DNA of 64,000 bases from Alloyangia mangrovi (GCF_002300555.2 NZ_NTHN02000017.1:1-64000), one strand, 5' to 3'. Shown: positions 27,160-37,971, counted from the first letter of the stretch. Notes: generated from the sequence alone by a model not told the origin. Numbers and translations are program-made.

Positions 27160-28158
27160 ATGACCGAAGCCACCACAAACCCGTCCGCAACCGGAGGCCG
27201 TTCCCCGATGTCCCGACTTGGCAAGCACATGAACGAGCTCAGCCTCTTTGCGGCGATCGTGCTTCTTTACATCATCTTCGGCCTGACCGCCGATGGGTTC
27301 CTGTCGTTCTACAACCAGACCAACATCCTGCGCGACGCGGCCACCATCGGTATCGCCGCATGGGCCGCGACGCTGATCATTATCGCCGGCGACATCGACG
27401 TTTCGACCGGTCCGATGGTCGCCTTCATCTCGGTGATCCTGGCCTATCTGATCCAATGGGGCGTGCCGACCGTCGGCGCCTTCGTGCTGGCGATCGTGCT
27501 CGGCGGACTGCTTGGCTCCATCGCCGGGGTGCTGCGGGCCTATTTCGACGTGCCGTCCTTCGTGGCGACGCTGGGTCTGTGGTCGGCACTGCGTGGGCTG
27601 TCGCTTTACTTCACCGATGCGCTGCCGGTGTCGATCGGCCGCAACGATATTGTCGACATGCTCGACCGTCCGATCTTTGGCCTGCCGCCGGCGGCGATCA
27701 TTATGATCGTGCTCTTCGCCGTCTTCTGGTTCGTCAGCAAGCGCACCGCCTTTGGCCGCTCGGTTTTTGCGGTGGGTGGCAATGCGCAGGCGGCTTTCCT
27801 GTCGGGCATCAACGTGCGCCGCATCCGCGTCACGATTTTCGTGCTGGCGGGCATGATGGCGGCGATTTCGGGCATGCTGCTGCTCGCGCGTCTCGGGTCG
27901 GGCAACGCCACTGCCGCCTCGGGGCTCGAGTTCGATGTGATCGCGGCGGTGGTTGTCGGCGGCACCGCGCTTTCGGGCGGGCGGGGCTCGATGCTGGGCA
28001 CGCTGCTCGGGGTGCTGGTCATCACGCTGATCGGCAACGGTCTGATCCTGCTCGGTATCAACGCTTTCATCCAGGAAGTGGTGCGCGGCATCATCATCGT
28101 CGCGGCGGTTCTTGCCAATATCTACGCGATCAAGCGCGGCGCGGCGAAGAAGGGCTGA
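27160..28158 (+). CDS. sugar ABC transporter permease (RbsC type)
   Basis: A 332-residue membrane protein with eight to ten hydrophobic segments. It carries the family motifs IIAGDIDVSTGPMVAFISVI, FAVGGNAQAAFLSGINVRR and VVVGGTALSGGRGSMLGTLL. One base separates its stop from the aldose epimerase start, so the genes are co-translated. It forms the channel with the ATPase at 25619. Confidence 0.95.
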   Translation: MTEATTNPSATGGRSPMSRLGKHMNELSLFAAIVLLYIIFGLTADGFLSFYNQTNILRDAATIGIAAWAATLIIIAGDIDVSTGPMVAFISVILAYLIQWGVPTVGAFVLAIVLGGLLGSIAGVLRAYFDVPSFVATLGLWSALRGLSLYFTDALPVSIGRNDIVDMLDRPIFGLPPAAIIMIVLFAVFWFVSKRTAFGRSVFAVGGNAQAAFLSGINVRRIRVTIFVLAGMMAAISGMLLLARLGSGNATAASGLEFDVIAAVVVGGTALSGGRGSMLGTLLGVLVITLIGNGLILLGINAFIQEVVRGIIIVAAVLANIYAIKRGAAKKG

Positions 28159-28159
28159 C

Positions 28160-29035
28160 ATGACCATCATCTTGCTTTCCAACGGCGATCTGTCGGCACG
28201 GGTTTCCACCCGTGGCGGCAGCATCCTCCGGCTCGACCGGGGCGAGGTGCCGCTCCTGCGGCCTGCGGCGGACGACGCGGCGGCGATCGACAGCGGCTGC
28301 TACCCGCTCGTTCCCTTCGGCAACCGCATCCGCGGCAACGGCTTCGACTTCGATGGCCGTCGCTTCACGCTGACCCCGAACACCGAGTGGGACGCCCATT
28401 ATCTGCACGGGGAGGGTTGGCTCTCGGAGTGGAGCGTAGAGCAGGCCAGCGGCGATGCGGTGGTTCTGGCGCACACCCATGACGGCAGCGCGCTGCCCTA
28501 CAGCTATCGCGCCGAGCAGAAATTCGCGCTGCGCGACGGCGCCTTCGAGATGCAGCTCTCGGTAACAAACGCGGGCGCGCGCCCGATGCCCTTCGGCCTC
28601 GGCTGGCATCCCTATTTCCCGATGACCCCGCAGACCGTGCTGCAAACCCGGAGCGGCCCGATGTGGTCGGAAGAAGAGGGCTGGTTGCCCGGCGCGCCCG
28701 GCCCGGTGCCGGCGGATCTCGACTTTTCGCAGCCGGCGCCGCTGCCGCACCGCTGGGTGAACAACGGCTTTGAGAGCTGGTCCGGGCGGGCCGAAATTTG
28801 TTGGCCCGAGCGGGGCGCCGCGCTGGAGATCGCCGCCGATCCGCTGTTCGACGCGATGTTCCTGTTCGTGTCAGACACCAGTTTCGATCCAAGCTACAAG
28901 CGCGACTTCTTCGCGCTCGAGCCGATGAGCCACCTCGCCGACGGGCACAATATGCCCGACCTCGGCGGTCTGCGGGTGCTGGAGCCCGGCGAGACCCTGA
29001 GCGGCGGCGTGGTGCTGACCCCACGGAGCCTGTGA
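28160..29035 (+). CDS. aldose 1-epimerase family protein
   Basis: A 291-residue galactose-mutarotase-like beta-sandwich. Seen are YPLVPFGNRIRGNGF (substrate arginine), HYLHGEGW and GLGWHPYFPM with the catalytic-region histidines, and a late glutamate in FALEPMSH. ATG 28160 is chosen; longer reading into the permease has no signal. It would interconvert sugar anomers so that the dehydrogenase receives the right form, supporting an aldose rather than an acid as the imported substrate. Confidence 0.92.
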   Translation: MTIILLSNGDLSARVSTRGGSILRLDRGEVPLLRPAADDAAAIDSGCYPLVPFGNRIRGNGFDFDGRRFTLTPNTEWDAHYLHGEGWLSEWSVEQASGDAVVLAHTHDGSALPYSYRAEQKFALRDGAFEMQLSVTNAGARPMPFGLGWHPYFPMTPQTVLQTRSGPMWSEEEGWLPGAPGPVPADLDFSQPAPLPHRWVNNGFESWSGRAEICWPERGAALEIAADPLFDAMFLFVSDTSFDPSYKRDFFALEPMSHLADGHNMPDLGGLRVLEPGETLSGGVVLTPRSL

Positions 29036-29044
29036 GGACCCGCT

Positions 29045-30688
29045 ATGGCGAAGGCTTATGACTATATCATCGTCGGTGGTGGCTCCGCCGGTCTCGTGAC
29101 GGCGGCAGGGCTTGTCGACGCCGGGGCCGAGGTGCTGCTGTTGGAACGCGGCGGCGCCCGCACCAATCCGATCATGCATTTCCCGGCGGGCTACATGAAG
29201 TTCCTCGCCAAGGACACCTACCTCGCGATGCATCAGACCGAGCCGCAGCCGCTGCTGGACGGGCGCGGGCCGATCGTGCCGCAGGGCAAGGTTCTGGGCG
29301 GCGGCAGCGCCGTCAACGCGATGGTCTATATGCGCGGCCAGCCGGGGGACTACGAGGATTGGAACGCGGCGCTGCGCGGTGCTGGCAACAGCGATCCAGG
29401 CTGGGGCTGGGACGCGCTGCTGCCGCATTACGTGGCGCAGGAGGACAACGACAGCCTCGGCGGCGCGGCGCATGGCACCTCGGGGCCGCTGAAGGTCTCG
29501 CATCTCGGTCACACCAGCGAGATGACCCGCGCCTACATGAAGACGCTGCAGGACATGGGCATTCCCTACACGCCCGATTTCAACGACGGCACGCTGCATG
29601 GTGTCGGCCTGATGCAGCATACTCTGGACTGGAAAACGCGGCGACGCTGCTCGGCAGATGACGCTTTCCTCAAACCGCGGCGAGGGGCGGCAAACCTGAC
29701 GGTCATCACTGGCGCGCTGGTGGATAAGATCGTCTTCGAGGGCAGCCGAGCCGTCGGCGTCGCCTACCGCAGCGGCAGTGCGGCCCAGACCGCGCACGGG
29801 CGCGAGGTGCTTCTCGCCGCCGGGGCATATCAGACGCCTAAGCTGCTCATGCTGTCGGGTATCGGCGGCGAGGCAGCGCTGGAGCCACATGGCATCGCCA
29901 CCCGCATCGCCCTGCCGGGCGTGGGCGAAAACCTGCAGGACCACTACGAATGTCCGGTCGTCGCCACCACCAACGGCGCCTATGGCTATTACGGTCAGGA
30001 CCGCGGGCTGAAGATGCTCAAGGCAGGGATTCAGTACCTGCTGTTCAAATCCGGTCCGGTGACCACCACCGGTGTTGAGACCTGCGCCTTCCTCGATCCG
30101 CGCGGCGACAATGCGCGGCCAACGATCCAGATGTTCTGCGTGCCCACGGTCTACCTCGACCGCGACGTCATGGGCGCGGATCCGGGCCACGGCGTGACCA
30201 TCAACTCACTGCTGCTGCGGCCCAAATCGCGGGGCCGGGTGCGGCTGCGCTCGGCTGATCCCGATGCCATGCCGGTGGTCGATACGCAGATCTTCGCCGA
30301 ACAGGAAGACCTCGACCGCACCATCGAAGGGCTGCGTTTTGCCCGCACGATCCTTGACGCCACGCCGATGCGCGAGCTAATCGAGCGCGAGATTTTCCCC
30401 GGCGCGGATGTGACCTCGGACGAGGCCCTCGCGACGCATTGCCGACGCACGGTGAAAACCGGCTACCACCCGGTTGGCACCGCCCGCATGGGCCATGACG
30501 CCGACCCGATGGCCGTGCTCGATGCCGACCTGCGGGTGCGCGGCACCGAGGGGCTTCGGGTGATCGACGCCTCGCTCATGCCCAACATCGTGTCGGGCAA
30601 CACAAATGCCGCGGTGATGGCCTCTGCCTCGCGCGCCGTCGAACGCATACTCGCAGCGCCCCAACGGCGGAAAACGGAACCAGCATGA
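29045..30688 (+). CDS. GMC-family flavin oxidoreductase
   Basis: A 547-residue choline-dehydrogenase-like enzyme. It has an N-terminal FAD motif [21 protein letters not shown] signature 1 around [20 protein letters not shown], signature 2 [15 protein letters not shown], and the C-terminal catalytic histidine region [14 protein letters not shown]. It oxidises an alcohol or polyol with FAD. It overlaps the dehydratase by four bases. Within a galactonate operon it may feed a polyol or glycoside into the route, a role not required by the textbook pathway. Confidence 0.93.
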   Translation: MAKAYDYIIVGGGSAGLVTAAGLVDAGAEVLLLERGGARTNPIMHFPAGYMKFLAKDTYLAMHQTEPQPLLDGRGPIVPQGKVLGGGSAVNAMVYMRGQPGDYEDWNAALRGAGNSDPGWGWDALLPHYVAQEDNDSLGGAAHGTSGPLKVSHLGHTSEMTRAYMKTLQDMGIPYTPDFNDGTLHGVGLMQHTLDWKTRRRCSADDAFLKPRRGAANLTVITGALVDKIVFEGSRAVGVAYRSGSAAQTAHGREVLLAAGAYQTPKLLMLSGIGGEAALEPHGIATRIALPGVGENLQDHYECPVVATTNGAYGYYGQDRGLKMLKAGIQYLLFKSGPVTTTGVETCAFLDPRGDNARPTIQMFCVPTVYLDRDVMGADPGHGVTINSLLLRPKSRGRVRLRSADPDAMPVVDTQIFAEQEDLDRTIEGLRFARTILDATPMRELIEREIFPGADVTSDEALATHCRRTVKTGYHPVGTARMGHDADPMAVLDADLRVRGTEGLRVIDASLMPNIVSGNTNAAVMASASRAVERILAAPQRRKTEPA

Positions 30689-31833
30689 AGATCACCGCTC
30701 TCAAGACCTTTATCGTGCCGCCGCGCTGGCTATTTCTGAAGATCGAGACAGACGAGGGTATCTGCGGCTGGGGCGAGCCGGTGGTGGAGGGCAAGGCCCA
30801 CACCGTCGAGACCTGTGTGCACGAGATGGCCGACTACCTGATTGGCCGCGACCCGGCCTTCATCGAGGATCATTGGCAGGCGCTCTACCGCGGCGGCTTC
30901 TATCGCGGTGGCCCGATCCTGATGAGCGCCATCGCCGGCATCGATCAGGCGCTTTGGGACATCAAGGGCAAGGCGCTCGGTCAGCCGGTGCACCAGCTGA
31001 TGGGCGGGCAGTGCCGCGACAGCATCAAGGTTTATTCGTGGATCGGCGGCGATCGCCCGGCGGATGTCGCGCAGAACGCCAGCGACGCGGTTGCTCGTGG
31101 CTTCACCGCGCTGAAAATGAACGGCGCCGAGGAAATGCAGATCGTCGACAGCTACGCCAAGGTTGACGAGATTGTCGCCAATGTCGCCGCCGTGCGCGAG
31201 GCGGTCGGCCCGCATGTGGGCATCGGCGTCGACTTTCATGGCAGGGTGCAGCGTCCGATGGCCAAGGTGCTGATCCGCGAGTTGGAACCCTTCCGGCTGA
31301 TGTTCATCGAAGAGCCGCTGCTGTCGGATCAGCTTGAGAGCATCCCCGAGGTGGTCCGGGGGTCGTCAACCCCGATCGCGCTTGGCGAGCGGCTCTACTC
31401 GCGCTGGGATTTCAAGCGGGTGTTCGAGACCCGCTGCGTCGACATCATCCAGCCCGACGTCAGCCATGCCGGTGGCATCACCGAATGCCGCAAGATCGCG
31501 ACGATGGCCGAGGCTTACGACGTGGCGTTGGCGCCGCATTGCCCGCTGGGGCCGATCGCATTGGCCGCCTGTCTGCAAATCGATGCGGTGAGCCACAATG
31601 CCTTCATTCAGGAACAGAGCCTCGGCATCCACTACAATTCGGGCAGCGACATCCTCGATTACCTCGTGGACCCGTCGGTGTTCCGATACCAGGACGGCAG
31701 CGTCGCGATCCCGCAGGGGCCGGGGCTGGGTGTGGACATCGACGAGGCCGCGGTGCAGCGTGCCGCCGAGACCGGCCATCGCTGGCGCAATCCTCTGTGG
31801 CGACACGCCGACGGCTCGGTCGCGGAATGGTAA
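30685..31833 (+). CDS. dgoD: D-galactonate dehydratase
   Basis: A 382-residue enolase-superfamily dehydratase making 2-keto-3-deoxygalactonate. It is close in layout to E. coli DgoD, with [40 protein letters not shown] and [14 protein letters not shown]. Magnesium ligands are the aspartate in GVDFHGR and glutamates in MFIEEPLL and ALGERLYSR. The catalytic histidine is in LAPHCPLGP. Its product is used by dgoK and dgoA upstream. It lies between the GMC and SDR genes in the operon. Confidence 0.94.
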   Translation: MKITALKTFIVPPRWLFLKIETDEGICGWGEPVVEGKAHTVETCVHEMADYLIGRDPAFIEDHWQALYRGGFYRGGPILMSAIAGIDQALWDIKGKALGQPVHQLMGGQCRDSIKVYSWIGGDRPADVAQNASDAVARGFTALKMNGAEEMQIVDSYAKVDEIVANVAAVREAVGPHVGIGVDFHGRVQRPMAKVLIRELEPFRLMFIEEPLLSDQLESIPEVVRGSSTPIALGERLYSRWDFKRVFETRCVDIIQPDVSHAGGITECRKIATMAEAYDVALAPHCPLGPIALAACLQIDAVSHNAFIQEQSLGIHYNSGSDILDYLVDPSVFRYQDGSVAIPQGPGLGVDIDEAAVQRAAETGHRWRNPLWRHADGSVAEW

Positions 31834-31846
31834 GGAGGCCGGAACG

Positions 31847-32629
31847 ATGACAGGCAGGCTCGACGGACGCAGGATCGCCATCACCGGCGCGGCGCAGGGC
31901 ATCGGTGCGGCGATTGCCGACGCCTGCGCCCGCGAGGGGGCGTCGCTGTATCTTCTGGACCTCGATGCAGAAGGCGTCACGTCGGTCGCGGCGCGGTTGT
32001 CGACTGACTACCCTGCGGCGCGGTTCGCCGCAGCAGAGCTGGACATCTCGCGCGGTGCCGATGTGGCGCGGGTGTTTTCGCAAGGTGCGGCGGAGATCGG
32101 CAGCTTCGACGGGCTCATCAACAACGCCGGGGTGAATGTCTTCCACGACCCGCTGGAAACCAGTGAGGACGAGTGGCGACGCTGTTTCGGGATCAACCTT
32201 GAAGGCGCCTGGAACTCCTGCCGCGCAGTTCTGCCCGGGATGATCGAGGGCGGCGGCGGGGCGATCGTCAACATCGCCTCGACCCATGCCTTCACAATTA
32301 TTCCGCAGACATTCCCCTACCCGGTGGCGAAACACGCGTTGCTTGGCATGACCAGGTCGCTCGGGCTGGAATACGCAGACAAGGGCGTGCGTGTGAACGC
32401 CATCGCGCCAGGCTATGTCGCGACCCAGAAGGTGATCGACTGGTGGAACGATGCTCCCGACCCCGAGGCAGCGCGAGCTGAAACGATGACGCTGCACCCG
32501 TCCGGCCGTATCGCCGAACCTTCGGAGATCGCCAGCGCGGCCGTGTTCATGGTGTCGGACGAATGCCCCTTCATGAATGCCACTTGCCTGACGATCGATG
32601 GTGGTCTGAGCGTGCGCCAGCATGGGTAA
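31847..32629 (+). CDS. SDR-family dehydrogenase, probable aldose 1-dehydrogenase
   Basis: A 260-residue short-chain dehydrogenase. The cofactor site is ITGAAQGIGAAIADAC, the NNAG motif is in LINNAGVNVF, and the catalytic residues are in NIASTHAF and FPYPVAKHALLG (serine, tyrosine, lysine). AAGGAGG precedes ATG 31847. It shares NIASTH-x-F and FPYPVAKH with the SDR at 37205, marking a common subfamily. It probably oxidises galactose (or L-arabinose or fucose) to the lactone that the SMP-30 enzyme opens. Last gene of the operon. Confidence 0.9.
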   Translation: MTGRLDGRRIAITGAAQGIGAAIADACAREGASLYLLDLDAEGVTSVAARLSTDYPAARFAAAELDISRGADVARVFSQGAAEIGSFDGLINNAGVNVFHDPLETSEDEWRRCFGINLEGAWNSCRAVLPGMIEGGGGAIVNIASTHAFTIIPQTFPYPVAKHALLGMTRSLGLEYADKGVRVNAIAPGYVATQKVIDWWNDAPDPEAARAETMTLHPSGRIAEPSEIASAAVFMVSDECPFMNATCLTIDGGLSVRQHG

Positions 32630-32867
32630 CGACATATTATTTTGACGCCGACGACGGAGTGTTTTCTTGTGGTGACGGGATACTAAGGGAAGGGGCTGGT
32701 TGCGCAGCGTCTTACGAGTTGCATCCGCAGCACCCAGCAACGCGGCTGACTTTGCGGGGCAGGTCAGAGGAATGGGCATGGACCGCTGCTTCTGTCGCTG
32801 GATCGAGGACGAGACGTAGCATTTGGGACCACACTTCAATCACGTGCCATGTTCAATTGAGCCGCGC

Positions 32868-33620
32868 CTAACAGTTGGTCAGGGTTTCTGCATCGCTGGT
32901 CTGGGCGCGGGCGAGATCGCGCGCCGCTACATTGATCAGGTCGGACATCAGCTTTCGCGACTGATCGGCTTGGCGCATGCGGATCGCTTCCAATACAGCG
33001 CCGTGTTTTTCGAGCGTCGCGGAAAAGTTCTCCGAGGCTCGGGTCGTCATCCTGAAGCTCATGCGGAGGGCAGAACCTGTGACTGTGCCGAAGTTGGCGA
33101 AAATATCGTTCTTCGAGGCGATAAGGATCGCGACATGGAAAGCCTCATCGGCATCGACTTTTTCTTCGAGGTCACCGTCGACACTGGCGCACATCCGGTC
33201 GTAGGCCGCCTGTATTCGTCCGAGGTCGGTACCGTCTGCCCGGCGTGCCGCCATTTCGGCCGCGGCCGGCTCTATGACCTGCCGTGCCTCGGTCAGTGAC
33301 CGGATGAAACCCACATCGGGCGGCAGGGATTCCCGCCAAGCAAGAATGTCGCTGTCTAAGTGGTTCCATTGTTCCTGAGGCAGAACGACGGTGCCGATCC
33401 GCGGTCGGCTCTCGATCAGCCCCTTGCCGGCAAGCATCCTGACGCTTTCGCGCAGGGCAGTGCGGCTGACATCCATCTCCAAGCCGAGTTCCGCTTCTGT
33501 GGGCAAGCGGCTGCCGGGCGCGAATTCGCCTGAAAGGATGCGACGGGCCAGCGTACTGGTTACGATTTCCCGCTGTCGCGGGGATCCGGGTCGCAGCGCT
33601 CTCTGTCGGATGTCAGCCAT
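32868..33620 (-). CDS. GntR/FCD-family regulator of the second galactonate module
   Basis: A 250-residue regulator with winged helix LPTEAELGLEMDVSRTALRE and an FCD domain including DEAFHVAILIASKNDIF. It is clearly paralogous to the GntR at 23644: both share IGTVVLPQEQWNHLD-like segments and LA-R-R or H-D ends. ATG 33620 is preferred to the upstream GTG. It is the last gene of a minus-strand operon, seven bases after the permease, so it is co-transcribed with its probable targets and likely autoregulated through the site near 39157. The 238-base spacer 32630-32867 holds no gene. Confidence 0.92.
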   Translation of the reverse strand: MADIRQRALRPGSPRQREIVTSTLARRILSGEFAPGSRLPTEAELGLEMDVSRTALRESVRMLAGKGLIESRPRIGTVVLPQEQWNHLDSDILAWRESLPPDVGFIRSLTEARQVIEPAAAEMAARRADGTDLGRIQAAYDRMCASVDGDLEEKVDADEAFHVAILIASKNDIFANFGTVTGSALRMSFRMTTRASENFSATLEKHGAVLEAIRMRQADQSRKLMSDLINVAARDLARAQTSDAETLTNC

Positions 33621-33627
33621 GTTCACC

Positions 33628-34617
33628 TTAGCTCTTGTTAAGGCGGTATTCTGCCAGGAAGACCGCGAGTATTAGAAGGGTGCCCTTGGCAAGCATTTGG
33701 TAGAAGGTCGGAACTGCCGTCAGAATCATACCGTTGTTCAGAACACCGATGATAGCGACGCCCAAGAGTGCCCCAATTACTGTCCCGCGACCGCCCTGCA
33801 TGGCGCATCCGCCAAGGAAGGCCGCGGTGATCGCCTCGAGTTCGAGCCCGTCGGAACCTGAGATCGGTTGTCCGGAACCGGTCCGCGCGGCAAGAAGGAT
33901 GCCACCGACGCCCGCCATGACACCGGATACCACGTAGATGGCCACCCTATAACGCGGAATGTTAAGGCCGGAAAGGCGCGCGACGATCGGATTGCCGCCA
34001 ATGGCATAGTAGTTCCGTCCGACAATGCTTTTGTGCATGAAGATGTAAAAGCCGATGGCAACTGCGACGAGAATCCACAGCGGCACGGGCAGGCCGATGA
34101 TCCGCCCCGTTCCAATCCAGCGGAAGGAGTCGTTGAATATCGAGATGGACTGGCCATCGGACAGGATGAAGGCAATGCCGCGGAAGATCGCCATGGTGCC
34201 GAGCGTTACAATCACAGCGTTGATGCGCCCATAGGTCACCAAAATCCCATTCATCAGGCCGGCCAGCGCGCCGATCATGACACCGGCTAGGATGCCCATT
34301 CCCGCAGCTTCGGTCGACTGAATGGTCATCGCGGTTGCCACCGTGGTCAGGCCAACAATCGAGCCGACTGAGATGTCCAGGCCGCCGGAGACGATGACGC
34401 CGGTCTGCGAAATCGCGAGTACCCCGAGGATGGCCACACCCATGCCGATGTTGAGCAGATTCCGAGTGGAGAAGAAAACGTCGCCGCGCAAGATTCCAAA
34501 GATCAGCAGTAGCCCGACCAGGGCGACCAGAAGGCTCAGGTTGTGGATGCCGATACGCTCGATCGTTCGGTGCATGGAGAATCCAGCCTTTTCGGAGGTT
34601 GCGGTCTGGGCGGTCAT
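33628..34617 (-). CDS. sugar ABC transporter permease (RbsC type)
   Basis: A 329-residue permease with eight to ten hydrophobic segments and family motifs VIVSGGLDISVGSIVGLTTV, YAIGGNPIVARLSGLNIPRY and ITAAFLGGCAMQGGRGTVIG. It overlaps the ATPase gene by four bases and forms an importer with the ATPase and the binding protein at 36213. It is a separate system from the importer at 24551-28158 rather than a recent copy, judging by the divergent loops. Confidence 0.94.
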   Translation of the reverse strand: MTAQTATSEKAGFSMHRTIERIGIHNLSLLVALVGLLLIFGILRGDVFFSTRNLLNIGMGVAILGVLAISQTGVIVSGGLDISVGSIVGLTTVATAMTIQSTEAAGMGILAGVMIGALAGLMNGILVTYGRINAVIVTLGTMAIFRGIAFILSDGQSISIFNDSFRWIGTGRIIGLPVPLWILVAVAIGFYIFMHKSIVGRNYYAIGGNPIVARLSGLNIPRYRVAIYVVSGVMAGVGGILLAARTGSGQPISGSDGLELEAITAAFLGGCAMQGGRGTVIGALLGVAIIGVLNNGMILTAVPTFYQMLAKGTLLILAVFLAEYRLNKS

Positions 34618-36153
34618 GCGCCGGCTCCTTCGTGTTGGAGGGCACCGTCAAAGGATTGCCCGTGGGGAATGGCCGCCTGCATAACGGCTTCCTCGGTTGC
34701 TTCACTGCGGTTAAAATGTGCCCGGACCCGTCCGTCGGACATGACGAGCACCCGGTCCGAGAGGCCCAGAAGTTCCGGCATCTCGGAAGAGATGACGATC
34801 ACGCCGAGACCCTGTTCGTCGGTCAGTTTGCGGATCAGGTCATAAATCTCGGACTTGGCCCCTACGTCGATGCCGCGGGTCGGTTCGTCCAGAATCAGAA
34901 CCTTGAGGTCGCACGCCAGCCAGCGCGTCAGGACAACTTTCTGCTGATTGCCCCCCGACAGCGAAGTGATCGGCGCGTCGAGCGATGCCGCCTTGAGGCG
35001 CATCTGGCTGGAGATGCCGGATATCAGGTTCAAGGCTTTGGATCGGCTGAAGAAGCCGCCGTTTGAGACCTTCTGAGGTACGCAGAGTACCGCGTTTTCG
35101 AGGATCGTCTGCATGAGCAGCAGCGCCTCGTCCTTGCGATCCTCCGGCGCGAAACCGATTCCAGCCGTGATCGCGGCTGCCGTATTGCCTGAAGGCAACT
35201 CGACGCCGTCGATCAAGACTGTTCCGGACGAGCGACGGTGAAAGCCGAAGATACCCTTGGCCACTTCGGATCGGCCGGCGCCGATCAGGCCGCCGATGCC
35301 CAAGACTTCCCCGCGGCGAAGCTCGAAGGACACGTCATGGACGTACTCTGTTGTCATGCCCTGAACCTTAAGCACGACATCGCCGGTGGCGGGATCGCGA
35401 TGCGGGAACATCTCAGACAGCGGTCGGCCCACCATCATGCGGGTGATCTGCTGTTCCGTCACGCCCTCGGCCGGAAGGTCGTCGACCAAGGTGCCGTCGC
35501 GAAGGACCACCACGCGGTCGGCAAGCGCGATAATTTCCGGTAGACGGTGTGAGATATAAATGATGCCGACGCCATCTGCCTTCAGCCGCCGGATGATCTT
35601 GAAAAGGCGGCGCGTCTCCTCCTCGGTTAGCGAGGATGTGGGCTCGTCGAAGGCAATCATCCGCCCCCCCGGCTTGTACTGCGCGCATGATTTCGATCAT
35701 CTGGCGCTGCGCCGGGCCGAGGCCGCTGCACAGCTGCCGCGGATGAAGCTCACTGGCCATGCCAAAGGTCTTCAGAAGCCTGGTCGTTTCGGTTAAGAGC
35801 GTCGACCAGTCGAGGAAGTACCGGCCACGGCGGGGCAAGGCACCGGCGAAAATGTTCTCTGCCACGGTGAGATCCGGTACGATCTCAGGTTCCTGGTGGA
35901 TGACGCGGATCCCGGCGGCATGGGCCTCCTTCGGTTGGGAGAACCGCATTTCCTGCCCGTCAATGTAAATCCTGCCCCGTGTCGGAGCAAAGACACCTTC
36001 GAGCAGGCGCATCAGTGTTGATTTTCCTGCCCCGTTTTCGCCGACAAGCGCAAGGACTTGCCCAGCGTGAACGTCGATCGAGATATCTGTCAAGGCGCGG
36101 ACCGGGCCGAAATGCTTGGTCAGCCCTTCCGTCCTGAGAAATGGCGTGGTCAT
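34614..36153 (-). CDS. sugar ABC transporter ATP-binding protein, frame break at a C7 run
   Basis: Removing one base from the seven C at 35664-35670 gives one ~512-residue ATPase with two nucleotide-binding domains. These carry Walker A GENGAGKST, then Walker B completed across the break as RMIAFDEPTS, second-domain GLIGAGRSE and signature LSGGNQQKVVLTRW. In the first domain the usual LSGG signature is altered to CSGLGPAQRQMIEIMRA. The start at 36153 follows GGGAGGAAACA. As written the protein stops soon after the first signature. The intact flanks argue for a sequencing error. Confidence 0.85.
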
Positions 36154-36212
36154 TGTTTCCTCCCGTCCCTTTGGGTCGGGGCCGGCCAGTCATAACTGCC
36201 CGGCCGTGCAGT

Positions 36213-37181
36213 TCAGTTGCAGAGCTGCGCCTGGTAGCCGCCGAAGTTGTCCATCGTGATGAACTCGGGGTCCGAGAAGGTCTCTTTTGGCAGTTCGGTC
36301 CCGTCTTTGATGGCAGCGAGCAGGATGTTCACAGCATCGCGCCCATGGTTGGCGGAGTTGAGCCACATTGTGCCTTTGTAGGCCGACGCGCGACCATTCC
36401 CGAAGGCGTCGCAAGCGCGGCTCCCGTCGATCCCGATCCCGATGCCTGCGTCCGCCGGATAGCTGGAGTTCTCCATTGCGCGGGCGGCGCCCAATACGCC
36501 GTCGTCGTTGCAGGCGTAGAAGATCCAGTTCTCGTATTGGGGATTGGCCGTCAGGGTCGTGGTCATGACGTCGATCGCGTTGACCATGGTGTTGTCATAG
36601 GCCGCGCGGACGATCTGGTCCTCGGTTAGGTCGGAGTTCTCCAAAAGTGCCTTCTCCGCGCCACCGTTGCGCTGCATGCAGGTGTCGGCTTTGCGGTCCT
36701 CGATGGATACGATGCCGACGGAGCTTTTGTCCCAGCCCGCGGCCTTGTAGAAGTTGGCCAGTTCCGCTCCTACGCTTTCGCCAATGGCAAATGCGTTCAG
36801 GCCGACGTAGGGGACGGGATTACCGTTCTCGTCCTGGATGTCGTCATCGACGGCGACCAGCGGGATTCCCGCTTGCGCCGCGCGGGCCGCTACGACCGGT
36901 CCGAGGGCCCGATCAGGCACGACAATGGCGATACCATCGACTCCATCGCCGATCATGGTGTCGAGCGTGGTGATAGCCAGGTCAGCGTTGAACTGGACGT
37001 CTTGGCTGACGAATTCGGCACCGCCGGCCTTTGCGGCCTCACTTGCGCCCGCGACCTCGGCAACGAACCAGGGGTGGTCACCCATCTTGTTAATGTAGCC
37101 GATTTTCAAATCTTGAGCTTGTGCCGCAAGCGGCAGCAGCAGCGCACCAATGGCGCTTGCGGCAGATGTCAGTTTTTTCAT
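36213..37181 (-). CDS. sugar ABC transporter substrate-binding protein
   Basis: A 322-residue type I periplasmic binding protein with signal peptide ending LLLPLAAQAQD. It contains DGVDGIAIVVPDRALGPVVA and AGIPLVAVDDDIQDENG, the sugar-binding class pattern seen in arabinose/galactose binding proteins. ATG 37181 is preceded by GGGAGGAGAAACC. It lies between the SDR and the ATPase genes. Ligand: an aldose or its acid, by context. Confidence 0.92.
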   Translation of the reverse strand: MKKLTSAASAIGALLLPLAAQAQDLKIGYINKMGDHPWFVAEVAGASEAAKAGGAEFVSQDVQFNADLAITTLDTMIGDGVDGIAIVVPDRALGPVVAARAAQAGIPLVAVDDDIQDENGNPVPYVGLNAFAIGESVGAELANFYKAAGWDKSSVGIVSIEDRKADTCMQRNGGAEKALLENSDLTEDQIVRAAYDNTMVNAIDVMTTTLTANPQYENWIFYACNDDGVLGAARAMENSSYPADAGIGIGIDGSRACDAFGNGRASAYKGTMWLNSANHGRDAVNILLAAIKDGTELPKETFSDPEFITMDNFGGYQAQLCN

Positions 37182-37204
37182 GGTTTCTCCTCCCATTTAC
37201 CAAG

Positions 37205-37966
37205 TCAGTCGTGATAGATCGCGGAGCGCCCTCCATCGATCACAATGGTCTCCGCATTGATGAAAGGCGCTTCGTCCGAGGCCAGGAAGACGGCGGTCAT
37301 GGCCACTTCTTCCGGTTGCCCGATGCGCCGGGGCGGGTGCAGATCCTCAGCCTTGCGACGTTCCGCGACCGGGTCCTCGAAATCGTTCCAGTAGGCCTGT
37401 GCGATCTCCGTATCGATGTAGCCGGGCGCGATGGCGTTCACCCGGATTCCTTCGGCGGCGTATTCGACCCCTAGAGACCGGGTCAGCCCGATCAGCCCGT
37501 GCTTTGCAACCGGGTACGGGAAGGTGTGTGGAATGATCTTGAAGCCATGCGTGCTGGCGATATTGACGACTGCACCTTCGCGCCGGTCCCGCATGCCTGG
37601 AAGCACGGCCTCGATCATGGCCCAGCAGGCTTCCAAATCCAGTGCCATGCAGCGGGCCCATTCATTCCGCGGCATCTCGTGTGGGCGGTGGAAAACATTG
37701 GCCCCCGCATTGTTCACTAGAATATCGATACGGCCGAACTTTTCCATTGCAGCTGCGACAGTTGCGTCGATGTCGCCCTGGTTGGTGACATCGCAACGAC
37801 AGAACAGGCCAGAGAACTCCTCGGCGGTCGCTCGTCCCGTCGCCTCGTTGATGTCCGCGACAATCACTTGGGCGCCTTCATTTGCGAAGGCACGAGCTAT
37901 CGCAGCGCCAATGCCCTGGCCAGCACCGGTTACGAGAGCGATTTTGTCATGAAGGCGTCCGGGCAT
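37205..37966 (-). CDS. SDR-family dehydrogenase, probable aldose 1-dehydrogenase (paralogue)
   Basis: A 253-residue short-chain dehydrogenase with cofactor site VTGAGQGIGAAIARAF, NNAG in ILVNNAGANVF, serine in NIASTHGFKIIP and catalytic FPYPVAKHGLIGLTR. It is the paralogue of the SDR at 31847. ATG 37966 lies five bases after the dehydratase stop; GTG 37978 is an alternative start. It likely makes an aldono-lactone for the adjacent dehydratase branch. No lactonase is in this cluster, so it may use the SMP-30 enzyme of the first module or spontaneous hydrolysis. Confidence 0.9.
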   Translation of the reverse strand: MPGRLHDKIALVTGAGQGIGAAIARAFANEGAQVIVADINEATGRATAEEFSGLFCRCDVTNQGDIDATVAAAMEKFGRIDILVNNAGANVFHRPHEMPRNEWARCMALDLEACWAMIEAVLPGMRDRREGAVVNIASTHGFKIIPHTFPYPVAKHGLIGLTRSLGVEYAAEGIRVNAIAPGYIDTEIAQAYWNDFEDPVAERRKAEDLHPPRRIGQPEEVAMTAVFLASDEAPFINAETIVIDGGRSAIYHD

Positions 37967-37971
37967 ACGTC

